A stretch of 64,000 nucleotides of DNA. Source: Neoarius graeffei. Its lineage: Eukaryota > Chordata > Actinopteri > Siluriformes > Ariidae. How positions within the stretch are numbered: position 1 is the stretch's first letter; every line of letters begins with the position of its first letter. The position numbers were made by a program, and so were the translations under genes. Shown here in pieces: positions 23,101 to 30,393 of this stretch. Under the pieces are notes generated by a model that searched no databases, was not told the origin of the DNA, and saw nothing but the letters and a program-made list of their open reading frames with translations. The stretch covers positions 69,573,616-69,637,615 of the forward strand of contig NC_083577.1 in the NCBI RefSeq assembly GCF_027579695.1, given 5' to 3'.

Positions 23101-26100
23101 AATTTTAGGGGGCAACTGATGCACCCTAAGGTACATGCAGCATCATTGCAAACACAATACCTCCTGTATGCACTAGAATTTTACGTAGTAAACATGGGCA
23201 AATTACTTTGATGACACCGCCATAGAAGGTGCTGAAGAGGCATCGGATCCTGATCCGTCTGCAGGAAAAACATATCTCTCGGTCAGGTTACAGAGCAAAA
23301 ACAGTGCCATTAGCAAACAAAGTCAAATGCAGCTACGATAATGAATGGCAAATAAATGTGAACTTGTACTACAGGTTCTGGTTTGGGGAAAAGGGAAGGT
23401 GAACAAGAGGACAGTCACCATCATTATTGTCACTGCAGACATTCTCCAACTCATCTGGAAGCTCCTCTTCCTCCTCACCATCCCGTAACACAGCAACATT
23501 CACCTTACTGAGAGACAATACGACATTCATTTATTTTAAAAAGCCCATCATATCAGTCAATTCATGTTTAGTGGCATGACAAAGCTCAGAGAAACAGAAT
23601 GTTTTAAAGAAGTGTACGAGTTATATTACAAAAACTTAAATCTTCGCACAGCTTTGTAAAAAGTGATCTGTGAACGCAAGCCGGAGTCAAAATTCCAGGA
23701 TGACTGACGCAGGACTCGCACGTTTTCCAGTAAATTAGAGTATTCCAGACATCCATAGTCTCAGCACAAACCAAATGTTGACACACTGATCATGTTCTCA
23801 ATATACACTATATGGCCAAAAGTTTGCGGGCATCTGACCATCACACCCACATGTGCTTTCTGAACATCCCATTCCAGAATTAGTCCCCATTTGGGCAGGC
23901 TCTCTAATCGATTTTGGAACGTAGCTGTGGGGATGTGTTCCCCACAAAAGCATCAGTAAGGTCAGGCACTGATTCCAAGGAGCCCTCGGGTGAAGTCTCA
24001 GTTCCAATTTATCGCAAAGGTGTTCAGGCCACTTGAGTTCATCCACTCCAATGGGGCGCTGGAACAGGAAAAGATTTAGGCCTCATATGGCCCTTTTCCA
24101 CTACCCTTTTTCGGCTCACTTCAGCCCGACACGGCTCGCGTTTCGACTACCTCAGAGCAGCACGACTCAGCTCGCTTCAGCCCTACTCAGCACCCAAAAC
24201 TCGCACGGTTTTGGAGTGGGGCTGAAGCGAGCCAAACCGAGCCGAGTGGGGCTAGGGGCGTGAGCAGACACTCCCCTGTGCACTGATTGGTGAGGAGGAG
24301 TGTCCTCACATGCCCACACACGCCCCACAAGCACGCTGGGATCTGTAAACACCGTAAACCCGGAAGAAGAATAATTATGAATTACGAGAATTTCTGAAGC
24401 CTTATGCGCCTCGCCTCATCTATACGCTCTTGCCAGTATCTGCTGGCGTTGTCAGTGACAACAAGCCACAGCACCAAGACCAGCAACACTAACGACTCCA
24501 TGTCCTCCATGTTTATTGTTTACTATCCGGGTCGTGAGACTACCGCTTAAAAGGTCACTGATGTCACTGTTTGCGCCGCCTAACGACATCACGTGACGTC
24601 CACCCACTTTCGCTAACTCCACCCAATGTGTCCGCCCACTTCCAGCCAGCACGGTTCAGCGCGGTTGTAGTCGAAATGCAACTCCAACAGCCCCACTCAG
24701 CTCGACTCAGCCCAACTCAGCACCGCACGGCTCAGCCCGACTCAGCCGCGTTGGTAGTGGAAAAGCGGCATTAGATCCAGTGAAAGGAAATTTTAATGCT
24801 TCGGCATACAAAAGATGTCTTATACATTTGTGTGCTTCTAACATTGTAGCAACAGTTTGAGGAAGACCTACATATGGATGTGACAGTCATGTGTCCACAT
24901 ACTTTTGGCCATATAGTGTAGCTCAATATTGTCTGCCATTTCCAGACCTAAAGGGGTGCACAAGCAGTGCTGTAGAGTCACTAAACCTCGAGTCTGAGTC
25001 AAGTCCAAGTCATTAAAGAAAATTTAGAGTAGAGTCCACTATTGATCCAAGTCGAGTCCGAGAACAAGACTCCAATGGCACCATTTGACGGTGGCTGTTG
25101 CAGCCTTTATGTGAAACCGTCTCTGCTACTGCGTTGGACTAACGTTACTGCTCGACTGCCCCGTTTTAGTTAATAGGCTCCAGATAAAAAGCTTGTTCAT
25201 TGCTCAGCAAGCCCCGCCCACTATCAACAGGGCAAATAACATGAGAGAGGATTAACACTAGCTAGTTCAACGCTCAGCAAGCCCCACCCATTATCAACAG
25301 GGCAATGAACATAGCGTGTCACTTTCTTCTCTGGGTGGAGTCTTGCCAAATGATGATTGAAGTTCGAGGTTGTCCCCGTCGCCTCCTTGATAGTTCTTCT
25401 ACATATGGAACACATAGCAGTGCTTTTTTTTCCGACTGCACGAGAACTCTGTAGAAGCAAAGTGGGCAATCCTAGGGGCTTCTCTCCAAGCATTTTAGCG
25501 CCATTAATGTTAGTTTGTTCCTGAACATGACGTATGAACAGGTGAATGTGCATTCTCTTGCACAAAATTAGTATAAAAATTAATGTAGATATAAATATCT
25601 TATGCCAAATTATTACGGCATGTTACATAAAAATAAAGAAAAAAAATCGGAATCCTCGTCTCCAATTTACGAGTCCGAGTCACCAGTGCTCAAGTCCAAG
25701 TCAAGTCACGAGTCCTTAAAATTAGGGCATGAGTCGGACTCGAGTACTTCAAGCCTGTGCACAAGTATATTAAAACAACTCAACCCAGCTATACTAGTCA
25801 AGTTCTCAGGAACATTTGAAGTTCACCCATTTCAAATGATGACAAATCGTAAATCTGGTACGTTATTTCATCCTGAATTTTTTTTTTTATTTTAAACGAT
25901 GAACAAAAAGCAGAGGCCTGAACAAGCTCGACTGTGGGCTACTGCTCATTTACATATACCCTCTGCTCCCACTTATATCAGAATGCAAGCAATCGATGGA
26001 ATAGGACCCTTATTATGAATGTTGACTTCAACAAATAATTAACCCTGAAACAAGTAAGTAAAGAGCAGTGCCTCTCCCCAGGGATTTCAAATAGCATCCT

Positions 26101-28736
26101 GGGAAACTGTTGTCATTTTGAAATAGCATTTTGCGTCTTGAAATAGCGTCAAAATCCACCCTATATGTTTCGTAAATACATTCAGTTGGTAAACAGGAAG
26201 TCGATGTGTGACAGACCTGAAAACAGTATACACGGTATAGAACCCCAAGCTGAAGTTTGGTACCAAATATCAAGCAGGTGTGATTTGTAGTTGTGGAGAA
26301 AAAAATGTTACAAAAATTTTGTACACCATGGTATACACCCTACAGATTTTGTAAATACATTCAGTCAGTAAACAGGAAGTTGATGTGCGACAGACCTGAA
26401 AATGTAGCCTGGCTAACGCGACTTCAAAGCTCTCCGAGCATTTGGTCTGGCCAAGCTATTAAGCCAAACCGTTTCCCAGAGCCCGTGGTTGACCCGCCTC
26501 CCTGAAATGCCTCAGTTTGCTACTGGTCGAAGCCAGAAAAGGCTGTGACGAAGCTTAAACCAATCACATCACTCTTTCCTCTGACGTATGTGACGCGACG
26601 GGGCTAACTGGTAGATTAAACTCTTACCGAAGCCGGTCGGGAGCAAGGCGAAAACGTCCTTCCTTTCAATAAATACCTCCAGGGCTGCTCTTTGCTCCGT
26701 TTTCAATGAGAACTTGCTCCATGTTCGTAATGTTTCTAGTGAATGAAGCGCTTCCGGCATAGATTCTGGAAACAATCTATGGCTTTCGGTCGCAGTTCTA
26801 CTACGTCACTGCCTTGAACACGCCTCTACCCAGGGCCGTTGGAGATGCTCAAAGTTGATTGGTTCCCGATTTTTCGGGAGCTTGGAAATGCTGTAGATAG
26901 CCTGCCTGGCCAGACTAAGCTCGGAACAGGCCCTCGTGTTGCATCACGCTTAGGATGGGCGGGCCCAGGCTACTGAAAATGGTCTACACGGTATAGAACC
27001 CCAAGCTGAAGCTCGGTACCAAATATCAAACAGTTGTGATTTGTAGTTGCTGAGAAAAACGTTATGAAAATTTTGCATACCATGGTATACACCCTACGTG
27101 TTTCGTAAATACATTCAGTCGGTAAACAGGAAGTTGATGTGTGACAGACCTGAAAATGGTCTACACAGTATAGAAACCCAAGCTGAAGTTTGATACCAAT
27201 TGGCTATAATTTGTGGTTGCTAAGAAAAAGGGTGTTTTGGATGGACAGAGGTAAACCAGTATACCCCCCTGTCCTTTGGAATGGGGGTATTTAAAAAATA
27301 AAAACACACACGCACACCATTTTAAGTTTTTAGTGTGAAAACACAGCAGGACAAGGAGCTCGTGCTCATACTCACCCCCTGACATCAGGCAGACTCCCCT
27401 CATCCAGAGTCATAGGGCATTCGGTTGGGTCCTTTTCTGAGGTGTGCTGACAGCAGTCCTTTGTAAGGTGTATGGCAGATATTTGGTTCATTACTGAGTA
27501 AACAGTGGGTGACTGAGGAGAGTCCGTTTTGCAACCGACGTCCTCTGGAATGGCACATACACTGTCCGGAGTCATTCCATCAGTAGGAGAATTTTCATCT
27601 TGGCAAAGGGAATTGGAGGGATGCGTGTCCATGTAAAACTCCTCACTCCCATTAATAAGGCAAAACGTTGAGGTTTGCGTTGCGGAATTGGCACCCGTCT
27701 TTACTTCTCTCCTGTTGTACTGAGGATCAAAGTTGGCTGTTAGCGGACCACTCAGACCATCTAGTGTCCCGTTGCCTCCGTGTGCCATGTTTTTAGTGAG
27801 CTTTCGTACAGCTGCCGTGAACTCTACCTCCGAGCTAACTTTCCTCATTCTCTGAGGCGTTTCACTGGTGCCATGGCCCACACAGCATTTCACTACATAC
27901 TCGTTCTCTTTAGCATCCACAGACACAACCTTGTCATAATCAGACAAGTCTGAAATATGGTTTAGAGGCACGTGTGCGTATTTATCCTCTAAAGGCACTG
28001 CTGTTTGGCTGTGTTTTATTATTTCTGCTTTGCATTCTGTCTTACCAGAAAGTTGAGCACTAGACTTCTCCAAATCTTTCGTCTCTAGCCTGGCAACTGG
28101 AGACACCTTGGCAGTGGAGGATGGTAGAACCCCGTTGCTGTTGCTTCGGAGCTTACTCCTCGACCATGGGTAAGACTGATTCACAGGCATGGTTTTCTCA
28201 ACTATCACAGACGCTTTGTGAGAGGATGTCTTGGGTGGGGAAGGACAAAGAGGATACACTGAGAGTGGAGGTGCAAAAGCTCTTTTTCCTAAAAGTCTTG
28301 ACCTTAACCTGAGCGGGTTCAGGTGTCTGTGTGACTGATATCCGTGAAGAACTGGCTCCAGATGACAAGTGCTTTGACACACAGTCGAGGGACCACTGAT
28401 GTGAATTAAGCTCTTCGTGACAGCACTGTGTGCTCTTATATCCCGACCACTGCTAGAAAGATGAGCACCTGTGCTTTGGGCACATACAACCCCTGCAGGC
28501 ACTGACGGAGAGGCACGCTGTGAGGAGATCCCTGAGAAATGATGGGTCCGCTCATACACCACTTTCACATTAGGCCGAGGCACAGAGCCACCAAAGGCTG
28601 AAGGATGATGCCATTTCCTTTCAACAAGAGCAGAAGACGCACGATTGTTGGACGAATGCACGATTGCAGATTTTGTTTGGACAAGGGTTGGCTGCGATGC
28701 CCCCTTTCTCAAGTCCTCAGCTCCAGTGGAAGCCAT
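2101..28736 (-). CDS. ttll4: Tubulin polyglutamylase TTLL4, 17 coding exons
   Basis: TTLL4 adds glutamate side chains to tubulin and to nucleosome assembly proteins, using ATP, in the cytoplasm and at cilia (family knowledge). Coding exons on the minus strand, in order: 28736-27376, 23507-23419, 23258-23207 (within 1 base), 16846-16728, 16451-16341, 16149-16073, 13848-13654, 13568-13486, 7822-7694, 7563-7441, 7310-7212, 3503-3369, 3157-3014, 2827-2731, 2602-2392, 2302-2232, 2154-2101. All junctions have AG acceptors and GT donors, and phases agree, giving about 1049 codons. Residues 1-454 are poorly conserved. The TTL domain covers about 520-880, with IIKP (Lys 667), FDLRIYV (Arg 712), LTNYSVNKK (754-762) and EVNISPS (852-858). 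[20 protein letters not shown] immediately precedes the last motif and is diagnostic for TTLL4. Human TTLL4 is about 1200 residues, the difference being mainly N-terminal. The ATG at 28736 is chosen because an in-frame TGA lies just upstream and the start MASTG resembles the mammalian one. Introns are full of transposons. Confidence 0.93.
2232..2302 (-). CDS. ttll4: ttll4 penultimate coding exon
   Basis: A 71-base exon (acceptor GTGTCTAG, donor GTGAGT) encoding [20 protein letters not shown], matching the mammalian VDLLRSWCYKGFHMG segment. It ends on a codon boundary. Confidence 0.88.
2392..2602 (-). CDS. ttll4: ttll4 exon, C-terminal conserved block
   Basis: A 211-base exon (acceptor GTTTGCAG, donor GTGTGC). 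It encodes [27 protein letters not shown] and [17 protein letters not shown], strongly conserved in TTLL4. Confidence 0.94.
2731..2827 (-). CDS. ttll4: ttll4 exon, linker after TTL domain
   Basis: A 97-base exon (acceptor GTGTTCAG, donor GTACAT) encoding [20 protein letters not shown], similar to the QKMKKAYYLTQ segment of mammals. It ends on a codon boundary. Confidence 0.88.
3014..3157 (-). CDS. ttll4: ttll4 exon, LNLAGFVLP and serine run
   Basis: A 144-base exon (acceptor CTGTACAG, donor GTTAGA). It encodes [20 protein letters not shown], then LNLAGFVLP, then a serine-rich run that closes the catalytic domain, as in mammalian TTLL4. Confidence 0.93.
3369..3503 (-). CDS. ttll4: ttll4 exon, catalytic EVNISP segment
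   Basis: A 135-base exon (acceptor TTCACTAG, donor GTACTG) encoding [20 protein letters not shown] and [10 protein letters not shown]. It carries the Mg-ATP coordinating Glu 852 and Asn 854 expected in the family. Confidence 0.95.
3640..4680. repeat. Element with about 176-base internal tandem repeats
   Basis: A unit containing GTGAAATTCCTCC and GTGAGAGGAGTTGATTTC recurs near 3720, 4012, 4190, 4366 and 4540. A terminal block (CCCTTCCCGGGA, a GACGGA motif, then a hairpin of CCCCCTT with a GGCCAGCG motif) occurs at about 3770-3840 and again at 4605-4670, so two overlapping copies may be present. It lies in a ttll4 intron. Confidence 0.7.
4983..5355 (+). mobile_element. tRNA-derived SINE, full length
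   Basis: It starts GGCGGCACGGTGGTGTAGTG with a pol III A-box-like TGGTGTAGTGG and a B box GGTTCGAGCCC. The tail is GATGAGATGAGAT. It is flanked by the direct repeat ATTGCTACCT. This family occurs about twenty times in the window. Confidence 0.9.
5380..5665 (+). mobile_element. 3' end of a LINE (UTR only)
   Basis: It is non-coding and ends with GACAATAAAAAGCCTTGGCC, a terminus typical of fish LINE 3' ends. No reverse transcriptase is present, so it is a 5'-truncated copy. Confidence 0.5.
5729..5860 (-). mobile_element. SINE fragment (3' half), GGAT-tail subtype
   Basis: It is the inverse of the SINE 3' half, running from the tail (TCCATCAATTATCTGTAGCC) to the GTGTCAACCCTGCGATGA region. The tRNA head is missing. 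Confidence 0.8.
6114..6634. mobile_element. Tc1-type MITE, copy 2
   Basis: It has the same family termini as at 1653, inverted orientation, flanked by TA on both sides. It keeps the central segment missing from copy 1. Confidence 0.88.
7212..7310 (-). CDS. ttll4: ttll4 exon, helical segment before active site
   Basis: A 99-base exon (acceptor GCCTACAG, donor GTAAGT) encoding [20 protein letters not shown] and [11 protein letters not shown]. It aligns with the mammalian ALKALWNYLSQKG region. Confidence 0.92.
7441..7563 (-). CDS. ttll4: ttll4 exon, LTNYSVNKK segment
   Basis: A 123-base exon (acceptor AATGCAG, donor GTAGAG) encoding [18 protein letters not shown] and [13 protein letters not shown] is a hallmark of TTL family members. 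Confidence 0.94.
7694..7822 (-). CDS. ttll4: ttll4 exon, FDLRIYV segment
   Basis: A 129-base exon (acceptor TTTTCACAG, donor GTGAGC) encoding [20 protein letters not shown] and [18 protein letters not shown]. Arg 712 in FDLRIYV is an invariant TTL-family residue. Confidence 0.94.
8826..10313 (-). mobile_element. Younger Tc1 transposon inside the older one
   Basis: The right end CAGTGCCTTGCAAAAGTATT (inverse at 10290-10313) is intact. The left terminal repeat starts internally at about 8826 and lacks roughly the outer 90 bases, so the element is truncated. Confidence 0.85.
9001..9938 (-). pseudogene. Tc1 transposase pseudogene
   Basis: The start [19 protein letters not shown] is near 9938. 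Two broken frames follow: one with [20 protein letters not shown] and VARRKPLL, another with [20 protein letters not shown] and [16 protein letters not shown], the second and third catalytic-Asp/Glu regions. Frameshifts near 9300-9500 and 9880 make it non-functional. Confidence 0.88.
11631..12510 (+). pseudogene. LINE reverse transcriptase remnant
   Basis: Two overlapping frames (11631-11996 and 11845-12510) together span RT motifs 1 to 5, so there is at least one frameshift between about 11930 and 11960. FADD at about residue 180 of the second frame is the catalytic site. It is not a host gene. Confidence 0.85.
12690..12900 (+). mobile_element. 3' fragment of a second LINE inserted in the first
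   Basis: It encodes [20 protein letters not shown] and [11 protein letters not shown], then stops and ends GGATAAGCGGAAGA. This is the C-terminus and 3' end of another fish LINE. ACGAAAC occurs on both sides (about 12683 and 12908), consistent with a target-site duplication. The frame of the host LINE resumes after it. Confidence 0.65.
13486..13568 (-). CDS. ttll4: ttll4 exon, ARGIGIQVI segment
   Basis: An 83-base exon (acceptor TTTTCACAG, donor GTGAGC) encoding [19 protein letters not shown] and RPLLVQ. This is the glycine-rich nucleotide-contact part of the ATP-grasp fold. Confidence 0.93.
13654..13848 (-). CDS. ttll4: ttll4 exon, [10 protein letters not shown] to KWIIKP
   Basis: A 195-base exon in phase 0 (acceptor TTCTGCAG, donor GTGCAG). 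It encodes [20 protein letters not shown] and the ATP-binding segment QKWIIKP. The Lys of IIKP (residue 667) is the expected nucleotide-binding lysine. Confidence 0.95.
14319..14964. mobile_element. Mariner/Tc1-type MITE flanked by TA
   Basis: It starts CAGGTAGTCGTCAACTTACG and ends CGTAAGTCGACGACTACCTG, with TA on both sides. Inner repeats of GGTCGTAAGTCG extend the inverted termini. No transposase frame is visible in its 646 bases. Confidence 0.85.
15130..15427 (+). pseudogene. DUF3504/Crypton-like N-terminal remnant
   Basis: It starts [15 protein letters not shown]; after a one-base shift the frame continues [38 protein letters not shown] and [20 protein letters not shown] before a stop. 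The pattern (NTK/RKATK, L-x2-YL-x2-KN, L-x-KFYLEVR) fits the DUF3504 domain of Crypton-derived proteins (KIAA1958, ZMYM2-4, QRICH1). It is broken by a frameshift and truncated. Confidence 0.6.
15676..15792. repeat. Perfect 45-base inverted repeat, 27-base loop
   Basis: The left arm 15676-15720 (AATATTGGCTGGC to ATTCCATTC) is the exact reverse complement of 15748-15792. The related copy near 17590-17690 keeps the left arm but not the perfect right arm. Confidence 0.95.
16073..16149 (-). CDS. ttll4: ttll4 exon, DWLGCWG segment
   Basis: A 77-base exon (acceptor TTGTTCCAG, donor GTCAGT) encoding [18 protein letters not shown], a strongly conserved TTLL4 segment. It ends on a codon boundary. Confidence 0.93.
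16341..16451 (-). CDS. ttll4: ttll4 exon, [11 protein letters not shown] segment
   Basis: A 111-base exon (acceptor TTTGTAG, donor GTGAGT). It encodes [18 protein letters not shown] and [11 protein letters not shown], close to the mammalian sequence at the N-terminal part of the TTL domain. Confidence 0.92.
16728..16846 (-). CDS. ttll4: ttll4 exon, start of TTL domain
   Basis: A 119-base exon (acceptor TTGTAG, donor GTCAGT) encoding [12 protein letters not shown] and [18 protein letters not shown]. The last piece parallels the SLFPNVPPTIYFGTRDER segment that opens the TTL region in mammalian TTLL4. Confidence 0.88.
16945..17695. mobile_element. Second copy of the 13985 element family
   Basis: It shares GGCCATTTTTTCCAATCGAA, ACACGTATTC, ATGTATTACGCCACTCT and GCAATATTG motifs with 13985 onward. 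A short frame [20 protein letters not shown] begins near 17194. It ends in a decayed version of the hairpin. Confidence 0.6.
17758..18120 (+). mobile_element. tRNA-derived SINE, full length
   Basis: Complete from GGGCGGCACGG to the GAGATGAGATG tail, with the B box at GGTTCGAGCCCCG. It lies in a ttll4 intron. Positions 18121-18809 hold no recognised feature apart from a poly-A run at 18664 and a poly-T run at 18771. Confidence 0.9.
18810..19524. mobile_element. Long-inverted-repeat element with inner perfect hairpin
   Basis: About 100 bases at each end are inverted copies (GAGCCGTAGAGGGGACATGG outermost). On the minus strand a frame reads [19 protein letters not shown] and [18 protein letters not shown], resembling the helix-turn-helix start of a fish transposase or integrase-like protein. 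It then runs into an inverted copy of its own coding sequence. Confidence 0.75.
18912..19038. repeat. Perfect 47-base inverted repeat, 33-base loop
   Basis: 18912-18958 (ATGCACTTGCATCCC to GACACCTC) is the exact reverse complement of 18992-19038. Confidence 0.95.
20461..21078. mobile_element. PIF/Harbinger-type element with transposase fragment
   Basis: The inverted termini GGCTGCTGGGCCATAGAAGG and CCTTCTATGGCCCAGCTGCC are flanked by TTA on both sides. Adjacent GCACGCTGC repeats extend them. The minus-strand frame 20734-20976 encodes [36 protein letters not shown] and [16 protein letters not shown], matching the N-terminus of Harbinger (HARBI1-like) transposases. The catalytic part is absent. 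Confidence 0.8.
21300..21588. mobile_element. PIF/Harbinger-type MITE, TAA target duplication
   Basis: The 289-base element starts AGCCTCGGTCACAACCGG and ends CCGGTTGTGACCTAGGCT, flanked by TAA at 21297-21299 and 21589-21591. It has no coding capacity. Confidence 0.8.
23207..23258 (-). CDS. ttll4: ttll4 small serine-rich exon
   Basis: A short exon between TTCCTGCAG and GTAATT that encodes [14 protein letters not shown]. Fifty-two bases keep the frame; limits are given within 1 base. It is the least conserved internal exon, supported mainly by phase and splice sites. Confidence 0.7.
23419..23507 (-). CDS. ttll4: ttll4 acidic exon
   Basis: An 89-base exon between TCTCTCAG and GTGACT. It encodes an acidic stretch ([17 protein letters not shown]) that matches the position of the EEE/DGLEDCCS segment in mammalian TTLL4. 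Phase fits both neighbours. Confidence 0.8.
23806..24918. mobile_element. Tc1-type MITE flanked by TA, with insertion
   Basis: It starts CACTATATGGCCAAAAGTTT and ends ACTTTTGGCCATATAGTG between TA dinucleotides. A second element occupies about 24090-24775. Confidence 0.82.
24090..24775. mobile_element. Non-autonomous inverted-repeat element in the MITE
   Basis: It begins GGCCCTTTTCCACTACCC and ends GGTAGTGGAAAAGCGGCA. Subterminal arrays of GGCTCAGC/GCTGAGCC-type motifs occur on both sides. Superfamily and exact target duplication are unclear. Confidence 0.65.
24965..25757 (-). mobile_element. hAT element with 8-bp target duplication
   Basis: It starts CAGTGCTGTAG and ends AAGCCTG, flanked by perfect TGCACAAG repeats at 24957-24964 and 25758-25765, as expected for hAT. 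Ends are rich in GAGTCCAAGTC motifs. Confidence 0.88.
25224..25565 (-). pseudogene. BED zinc-finger fragment of hAT transposase
   Basis: The frame holds [20 protein letters not shown] followed by [11 protein letters not shown], a Cys-x2-Cys ... His-x4-His BED-type finger. The dimerisation and catalytic regions are missing, so this is an internally deleted copy. Confidence 0.78.
25990..27285. repeat. Tandem-repeat element interrupted by a helicase-bearing insertion
   Basis: Units of about 180-190 bases containing CCCAAGCTGAAG, GTATACACCCTA and AACAGGAAGTTGATGTG recur near 26150-26290, 26290-26400, 26975-27060 and 27060-27230. The end has GATGGACAGAGG and a hairpin of CCCCCCTGTCC with GGAATGGGGG. 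It lies in the first ttll4 coding intron. Confidence 0.7.
26404..26973. mobile_element. Insertion carrying a RecQ-like helicase fragment
   Basis: The short termini GTAGCCTGG and CCAGGCTAC are flanked by TGAAAAT, which is present once in the undisturbed repeat. The minus-strand frame 26569-26775 encodes [19 protein letters not shown] followed by [17 protein letters not shown], a Walker A (TGFGKS) of a RecQ-type SF2 helicase. Only the first helicase motif remains. Confidence 0.7.
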
Positions 28737-28799
28737 GAACTGCCATCGTATCCACTCCCAGCATGGATTTTGATACTTATAAATGGAGAATCACCATAC
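27376..28799 (-). CDS. ttll4: ttll4 exon with start codon (residues 1-454)
   Basis: This is the largest exon. The acceptor CTTTTAG precedes 28799, the ATG is at 28736, and donor GTGAGT follows 27376. The product is Ser/Thr-rich and low in recognisable domains. One short piece ([13 protein letters not shown], near residue 310) resembles the conserved FTEAVRKL segment of mammalian TTLL4. The exon ends with two bases of a split codon. Confidence 0.9.
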
Positions 28800-29067
28800 C
28801 TAAAAGTGAGGAAGAGAGAGAAAGTTAAATCCTGAAGCACTGAGTATATGAAGTGTCTATACACCATTTTTGAGAAAGCCTGAAACCTCAGTTGGAAAAT
28901 TTTGAGCAAAGTGCAATTAGGACCATTACCTTCTTTCTTTTTCTAAAATTTCTGCCATATCTCGGGTTGTGGTGGCGTCACAGTGTATGATCTAACAAGT
29001 TACCTCAATGCCAGCTCTTTCAAAATACCAATTAAAATACTTTTTTGTCAGTACACCTCTCTTATGC

Positions 29068-30290
29068 CATGTACACACGTAGCCGGGTATTTTTAAAACC
29101 GAACATTTTTCCCCCCTCCGTTTATAAAAATGTTTTATCCACACCACCTCGTCTTCGAAAAAAATCCCTTCCACACATAACCGAACATCTGCGTTTTCAA
29201 TCACATTCATAAGCATTCCAAACCTGTAGATGGTTATTTCCCCAAATCCTACCCCCTAATCACATCGCCTGTGCTCTTGGAGCAGTAGTTGGGCTTCTAA
29301 AATTAAACATGTAAATAGCACCTGCACAATAATTAACGCTTTCAAGGCACTACTCCGATCCATTACTCTTTAGCTAGCCGCACACTACGCCGATTTTCAG
29401 CGTACCGAGCCAACTGAAGTCGCGAGACAGGCGTAAAGACTAGTTTTCGATGGTACCGACTCATCTCACAGCCGATTCGAAAAACTAATCGGGAGCCAGA
29501 CTGATCGGCGAGAGTCGCTAGCAATAGCCAATCATATCTTTCGCATATAACACGTGACATCATTAAACACAATTTCTAGCACGAGAAATACGTGTTGGTA
29601 GCACCTAATGCAGGTATATACTGTAATTCCATAGACTGAAGCTTTATCCATAGACACAGTGGGCTGGAAAGCCACTCTGCTCAAGTTGTGTGGCTGAATT
29701 CCAAATCGCTTTAACTCCCCTATACAAGTGCACTATTTAAGGTTGGGAATAATAGCTCATGCAGCCTAGATAGTGCGCTACATATTCCGTGTTGTGTCAT
29801 TTGTAATTCAGCCTGCAGCATCTTCAAGTGTTGGATTTAACAGTAACTATATCCAATAGCCAAACACAAAGCTATTAAGTTGTCACATGTCGCTTCAATC
29901 GCGACTGCACTCGTCAGCAGTCGGGGGATATGTGCGTGCCCTGTCGGGAGTCGGCTCTGAAATGGGTCGGTTCGGTACCGCGTGGATCGCCGTGGTGTGC
30001 GGCTAGCTTAAGTCCATGCTTAATCTGGCTTCTGCAGTAAACAAAGGTCGCACGTTTGACGTCAGGGCAGAGTTGTTGTCATTTTTTTGGCGCAGATTGT
30101 GACGTTCTAAAACGCAAAACTCCAGTTATCTCTGTCTACACGAAAAGGCATACACGGAGTTTTCAAAAATCTTCACTTTGCCCGGAGTTTTTTTAAATAT
30201 TCGTTTTTGATGTGTTTTCATGTGGATGACAGGCCAAAACGTAGAAAAATATCTTCGATTTAGCAGATACCCGGCTACGTGTGGACGGGG
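29068..30290. mobile_element. Inverted-repeat element (possibly hAT)
   Basis: The left end has CACACGTAGCCGGGTAT and the right end the inverse, ATACCCGGCTACGTGTG. It is non-coding apart from an insertion at 29373-30007. The superfamily is a guess. Confidence 0.65.
29373..30007. mobile_element. PIF/Harbinger-type MITE, TTA target duplication
   Basis: It starts GCTAGCCGCACACTACGCCG and ends CGTGGTGTGCGGCTAGC, flanked by TTA at 29370-29372 and 30008-30010. There is no transposase frame in 635 bases. Confidence 0.75.
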
Positions 30291-30393
30291 TCTAAGCAGC
30301 CTTCTCTCGATTAGATTAGATCAGATCCAACTTGGACACTGTGCAGAGTACAGATACAAAGTCAATGAAATTCAGTGCTTTGGCTTCTAAGGA

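Larger units (their letters stand above)
19731..23129. mobile_element. Outer inverted-repeat transposon of a nest
   Basis: It starts TTAGGGTGCATCAGTTGCCC and ends GGGCAACTGATGCACCCTAA. Both sides are flanked by GGTACA (19725-19730 and 23130-23135). The superfamily is not assigned. Most of the interior is a later insertion (20115-22884). Confidence 0.82.

Noticed and set aside
26569-26775. Host RecQ helicase exon
   Set aside because: It sits inside a small element with target repeats, and no other helicase motifs or splice-compatible exons are nearby.
27376-28736. Independent intronless gene
   Set aside because: The 454-codon frame ends at a splice donor and joins in frame to TTLL4 exons. 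Its start resembles TTLL4.
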